NCBI GenBank assembly: GCA_050740455.1
Contig: JBOIDF010000009.1
Location: 1 to 64,000, forward strand
Source of the DNA: USCg-Taylor sp050740455
Lineage (GTDB): Bacteria; Pseudomonadota; Gammaproteobacteria; JACCXJ01
Direction: 5' to 3'
Length of the DNA: 64,000 bases
Shown in pieces: positions 60,989 to 64,000 of this stretch. Numbering within the stretch: position 1 is the stretch's first letter; each line of letters starts with the position of its first letter. The position numbers were made by a program, and so were the translations under genes. A model generated the notes under the pieces. The model saw nothing but the letters and a program-made list of their open reading frames with translations, searched no databases and was not told the DNA's origin.

Positions 60989-61807
60989 ATGACGACCATC
61001 AACGATCTCAAGGGATTTTGTTATCCCCTCACACCCGGTGGCGTCTCTTCGCTCGTCGGCGATATGCCTTGGCACTACGCCACAGAATATCTAAACATTG
61101 CCTATCGCACCGACCCCGCGGCGATCACCGCCTACCTACCCGAACCGCTTGAAGCGGGTCCCGAACCCGGCCTGGCTTATGTTGCCTTTAGCAAATGGTG
61201 GGCGCTCTGGGACAGCCAACCGGATATGGCGTTCACGAATCCTGAGCGTACCCAGTACAAAGAATGCGCTATTTGGGTGGGGTGTTCGTACCAAGGTACG
61301 CCAGGGCAGATTTGCTTGCAGATTTGGGTCAACAATGATTTTACGATGGCTCGCGGGTGGTTTATGGGCTTTGCGAAGAAGCTCGGTCAGACCTATATGA
61401 CCGAGTACCATCCGTTGAATCCGATGATGCCCTCGCTGGGGCCAGGCGCAAAGCTGAAGGCTTATGTGTGCGCCCACGGGGAACGGCTCATCGAAGGCAC
61501 GATGGAAATTGAACAGAGGATCACCCGGTCTGAACTCCCCAGGCCGATGGGGTTGCCGCTATTTCACATTCGGCATTTCCCGAGTGTGGTACGCGGCGCT
61601 CCACCCTCGGTGCTCGAGCTAGTGAGACTCGGGGCCGAGAATATCCGCTACAGTGAGGACATATGGGCAGGCAAGGGAGATCTCAGGTTTTTCCCTTCAG
61701 ACATCGAGGAACACATGATGCTCGCTCCGCAAGAAATCGTTGGCGCTTATCATTTCAACTCCGGGTATACCTTCCCGGGCGGGGAAGTGTTGCATCGTTG
61801 GGTGTAG
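60989..61807 (+). CDS. acetoacetate-decarboxylase-family protein
   Basis: 272 residues. The sequence GWFMGFAKKLGQTYMTEYHP carries the lysine pair where the Schiff-base lysine of acetoacetate decarboxylase sits (GYPKK region). LPRPMGLPLFHIRHFPS and MLAPQEIVGAYHFNSGYTFP are also family-like. Members may be decarboxylases or other Schiff-base lyases/dehydratases in secondary metabolism; the substrate is unknown. GGGAGGAG lies 8 bases before the ATG. It is the first gene inside the putative integrated element. Confidence 0.78.
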   Translation: MTTINDLKGFCYPLTPGGVSSLVGDMPWHYATEYLNIAYRTDPAAITAYLPEPLEAGPEPGLAYVAFSKWWALWDSQPDMAFTNPERTQYKECAIWVGCSYQGTPGQICLQIWVNNDFTMARGWFMGFAKKLGQTYMTEYHPLNPMMPSLGPGAKLKAYVCAHGERLIEGTMEIEQRITRSELPRPMGLPLFHIRHFPSVVRGAPPSVLELVRLGAENIRYSEDIWAGKGDLRFFPSDIEEHMMLAPQEIVGAYHFNSGYTFPGGEVLHRWV

Positions 61808-62353
61808 CGGGCTCCCCGTGGATCATACGTGCCTACTACCAGCGCGGTCGGGATTTGTACACCGTGGGACCCGCGGCACCCTCCTAGACCACGGTCAACA
61901 CGTTTCCTGCGTGTGACACCCGGCTCGCTGTGCGAAGCCGCCCGCGTCGAACGGGTTGGCGATTATCGATCAGGACGGAGGACAGGGTAGTCAGGAATTC
62001 CAGCATGACATCATCGGCCTACTTGAACACAGGCTTGCAGGTCAGCGTTTACGGTTTCGCCTGAAGCCCGGTATTGAGGGACTGCTTTACGCCTGACCAG
62101 TCGCAAACGGCCAAAACTTGCCATTCAGCCGAGGTGCGACAACCTGGCACAGAACGAGTGGCGACTCGAGCCGCCACTTTCGGCCTCCGAATACGACGTC
62201 GATACCGCGGACATCGCCAACCCAGAAGTCGAAGTCTCTGCACCCCTCTTGTACGTCGATCTCCAAAGATGTGATCGGTTGATATGCAACAATCTTGTCG
62301 CGCCCAACGCTCCTCATCTCTATTTCTTCCCTGGACGGATGTAACGTCACTAG
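61808..62353. other. gene-poor stretch
   Basis: About 550 bases with only weak frames. No confident gene or RNA. Confidence 0.35.
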
Positions 62354-62388
62354 CGCGAAATACGATAAGCGAGGCTTCGTATTTCGCG
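62354..62388. terminator. perfect 11-bp inverted repeat between convergent genes
   Basis: CGCGAAATACG and CGTATTTCGCG with a 13-base loop, followed on the plus strand by TGTCACCTTTATTT. Placed between the plus-strand decarboxylase-family gene and the minus-strand GNAT gene, it fits a shared terminator. Confidence 0.5.
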
Positions 62389-62416
62389 TGTCACCTTTAT
62401 TTAAATTATTAGGACG

Positions 62417-62820
62417 CTAACCGGCACTCAGATCACGAGCCATGCGGATCGCGGCTTCAATGCCCTGATAATAGCGAGGGACATGAGCGACACAGCGATA
62501 TCCCAGCGTTTGGTAGAAGGCGCGGGCACCCTGGTTACTGGCGCGCACTGCCAGATAGACAACGAAGCTACCGGCCACCGTGCAGGATTCCTCAAGCCAG
62601 CGAACGAGACGTCGGCCGAGGCCTGCACGACGGTACCTCGGGTCTACTGCTAAAGTTCCAAATGCGCCTCCTCTTCAAGGAATTCCATGATGGCAAAGCC
62701 CCGCATCCGTGGGCCATCAGGCGCACTCAAGACGACCGTAGCAGGACACTGAATCGATCGTCTCACTCGATCCGGTGTCCACGACCAACCGAGGCCCACC
62801 TCAACGAGGTCGCGTGACAT
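62417..62820 (-). pseudogene. GNAT-family N-acetyltransferase, single-base frameshift
   Basis: From ATG 62820: MSRDLVEVGLGWSWTPDRVR, then MRGFAIMEFLEEEAHLEL and a stop. If one base is restored at about 62650, the frame continues AVDPRYRRAGLGRRLVRWLE (the acetyl-CoA-binding RRxGxG/A region), VYLAVRASNQGARAFYQTLG and YRCVAHVPRYYQ, to a stop at 62417. Apart from that single base the gene is well preserved, so this is either a very young pseudogene or a sequencing error. Codons with family likeness also precede the ATG back to about 62874. Confidence 0.75.
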
Positions 62821-62881
62821 GCGAGCGATCTGCTGGGCATCAGCGAGTTCCGCTAGTTGGGCTCTGGCATTTCATTCCAAT

Positions 62882-64000
62882 CTACCGTTGCGTATCAACC
62901 GCTGTCAGCGGCGGCGGGTCATGGCTAATATCGCGGTTTCCGTCAGGCCAGACGGCAGGCGTACTGAGGTCGCCAACGTACCGCGACGGCCTAAGCGACT
63001 TGACCCTAATCCCGAGCAAGCGTAGTTTTCGATCTAGCGCTACCCGCTGAAGACAGGTTCGCGCGGCAGCTCGGATGGTCTCCGGATCCGCCGTCGCTTC
63101 CTCTAGCGTGACGTCGCGGGTCACTGTCCGGAAATCATCATAGCGGAGTTTGATACCGATGGTCTTCCCGAGGTAACGCTTACGGCCGAGATCGCCACTG
63201 ACGCGCTGGCACAGCCCCAGCAGGATGTTGGACAGGGCCGCTCGGTCGCGCTTGGGATGCAAATCGTCTTCGAACGTGGTTTCGCAACTAATGGACTTGG
63301 GCTCTCGGCGCGTGACCACCGGGCGTTCATCGCGTCCGTGGGCGGCGTCCGTCAGCCAAATCCCGTAGTGCAGGCCAAACCTCGCTACCAGCATTGCGGG
63401 ATCCGAGTGGGCCAAGTCGCCAACGGTGTGAATACCGAGTGCCTCGAGCTTCGCACTCGCCTTCGGGCCGATGCCGCTGATGCTCCGCGCCGGCAGCGGC
63501 CAGATACGGGTGGGGAGATCTGCATAGGAAAGTACCGTCAATCCGTCCGGTTTCTGCAGCTCCGAGGCGAGCTTGGCGAGGAGCTTGTTGGGTGTGATCC
63601 CAATGGAGCAAGACAAACCGGTTGCGCGTCGCACTTTGCTCTTGATGCGCTGCGCGAGTTCTACGGTGTCACCGGGAAGCTTGGTCAGATCGATATAAAT
63701 CTCGTCGATGCCACGGTCTTCAATTTCCGCTGCGATTTCGGCGACGGCCGCTTTGAATAGCCGCGAGTAATGTCGATAGTGTTCGAAGTCCGCCGGCAGC
63801 AGGATTGCGTCCGGTGCGAGTCTGGCGGCTTTCATGATGCCCGTGCCTGAGTGAATGCCGAATGCCCGCGCCTCATAGGTCGCGGTGGTGACGACACCCC
63901 GGCCAACATAGTCACGAAGGCGAGGAAAGGTGTCCACCGTCCGGACGTGCCCGTGATGCCGACCGCCAATCACCACTGGCAAGCCTCTGAGTTGTGGATA
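62882..64000 (-). CDS. dinB: Y-family DNA polymerase (DinB/Pol IV-like), cut by the window end
   Basis: Translesion DNA polymerase. The frame is open to the window edge; the first few dozen residues (with the first catalytic Asp motif, usually IAHxDMDAFFASVE) are beyond it. Visible: GLPVVIGG at the edge, VVTTATYEARAFGIHSGTGI, the catalytic acids in DRGIDEIYIDLT, GLSCSIGITPNKLLAKLASE, the HhH motif ISGIGPKASAKLEALGI and the little-finger domain (SISCETTFEDDLH, LRLLGIRVKSL). The C-terminal tail after SLRPSRY is not family-like. GNAT and ADC-type genes lie next to it. Confidence 0.9.
   Translation of the reverse strand, partial: YPQLRGLPVVIGGRHHGHVRTVDTFPRLRDYVGRGVVTTATYEARAFGIHSGTGIMKAARLAPDAILLPADFEHYRHYSRLFKAAVAEIAAEIEDRGIDEIYIDLTKLPGDTVELAQRIKSKVRRATGLSCSIGITPNKLLAKLASELQKPDGLTVLSYADLPTRIWPLPARSISGIGPKASAKLEALGIHTVGDLAHSDPAMLVARFGLHYGIWLTDAAHGRDERPVVTRREPKSISCETTFEDDLHPKRDRAALSNILLGLCQRVSGDLGRKRYLGKTIGIKLRYDDFRTVTRDVTLEEATADPETIRAAARTCLQRVALDRKLRLLGIRVKSLRPSRYVGDLSTPAVWPDGNRDISHDPPPLTAVDTQR

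Noticed and set aside
62087..62350. 87-codon minus-strand frame as a small gene
   Set aside because: No recognised family, no clear ribosome-binding site; left as unannotated.

Overview
The window looks like a chromosome segment of a gammaproteobacterium. The right side carries the conserved gammaproteobacterial block folK-folB / plsY / tsaD / rpsU-dnaG-rpoD-tRNA(CAU), and the protein sequences are of that type. I cannot name a genus. Housekeeping regions are GC-rich. The stretch from about 28.5 to 50.6 kb is visibly richer in A+T and packed with insertion-sequence scars.

Layout. 1-6 kb is a graveyard: an MFS transporter with an in-frame stop, a PEBP-family gene with an internal deletion, an Mth938-type fragment, pieces of several transposases, and one intact membrane-protein gene. 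6-10.5 kb is an envelope module: patatin-like hydrolase, LPG-synthase-type membrane protein, methyltransferase and NodB-type deacetylase in one overlapping operon, with a family 2 glycosyltransferase facing away. 10.5-12.5 kb is a bufferin-type RiPP operon (bufA-bufB-bufC). 13-18.3 kb has a Ca2+/Na+ exchanger, cstA, a desaturase relic, an NAD-dependent formate dehydrogenase and a beheaded LysR gene. 18.8-23.6 kb has glycogen phosphorylase and 4-alpha-glucanotransferase, convergent. 24-28.6 kb has a Zn-ribbon protein, a PHB-depolymerase-like esterase coupled to a PQQ-type sugar dehydrogenase, a TetR regulator with an EthD-like protein, and decayed duplicates of both.

28.8-50.1 kb is a surface-polysaccharide locus: gmhA, hldE, a heptosyltransferase, two further glycosyltransferases, two sulfotransferases, two methyltransferases, an alkaline-phosphatase-superfamily protein, an O-antigen polymerase/ligase-like protein and an NAD-dependent epimerase. 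Inside it a class I cyclic di-GMP riboswitch precedes a secreted golvesin-domain/glycoside-hydrolase protein. Many fragments in this locus are duplicated (glycosyltransferase N-terminus, polymerase 3' end, lhgO pieces) and bordered by dispersed repeats.

50.7-59.5 kb is the housekeeping block (MidA-like methyltransferase, lipoprotein, folK, folB, plsY, tsaD, rpsU, dnaG, rpoD, tRNA). A tyrosine integrase directly downstream of the tRNA marks an integrated element whose visible cargo is an acetoacetate-decarboxylase-family gene, a frameshifted GNAT gene and a dinB-type polymerase that runs off the window end.

The observations most worth following are the riboswitch-controlled glycan hydrolase, the six-cysteine bufferin operon with a strong hairpin between precursor and enzyme genes, a 140-bp foldback element with solo ends elsewhere, and a 220-bp dispersed repeat that marks several rearrangement borders.
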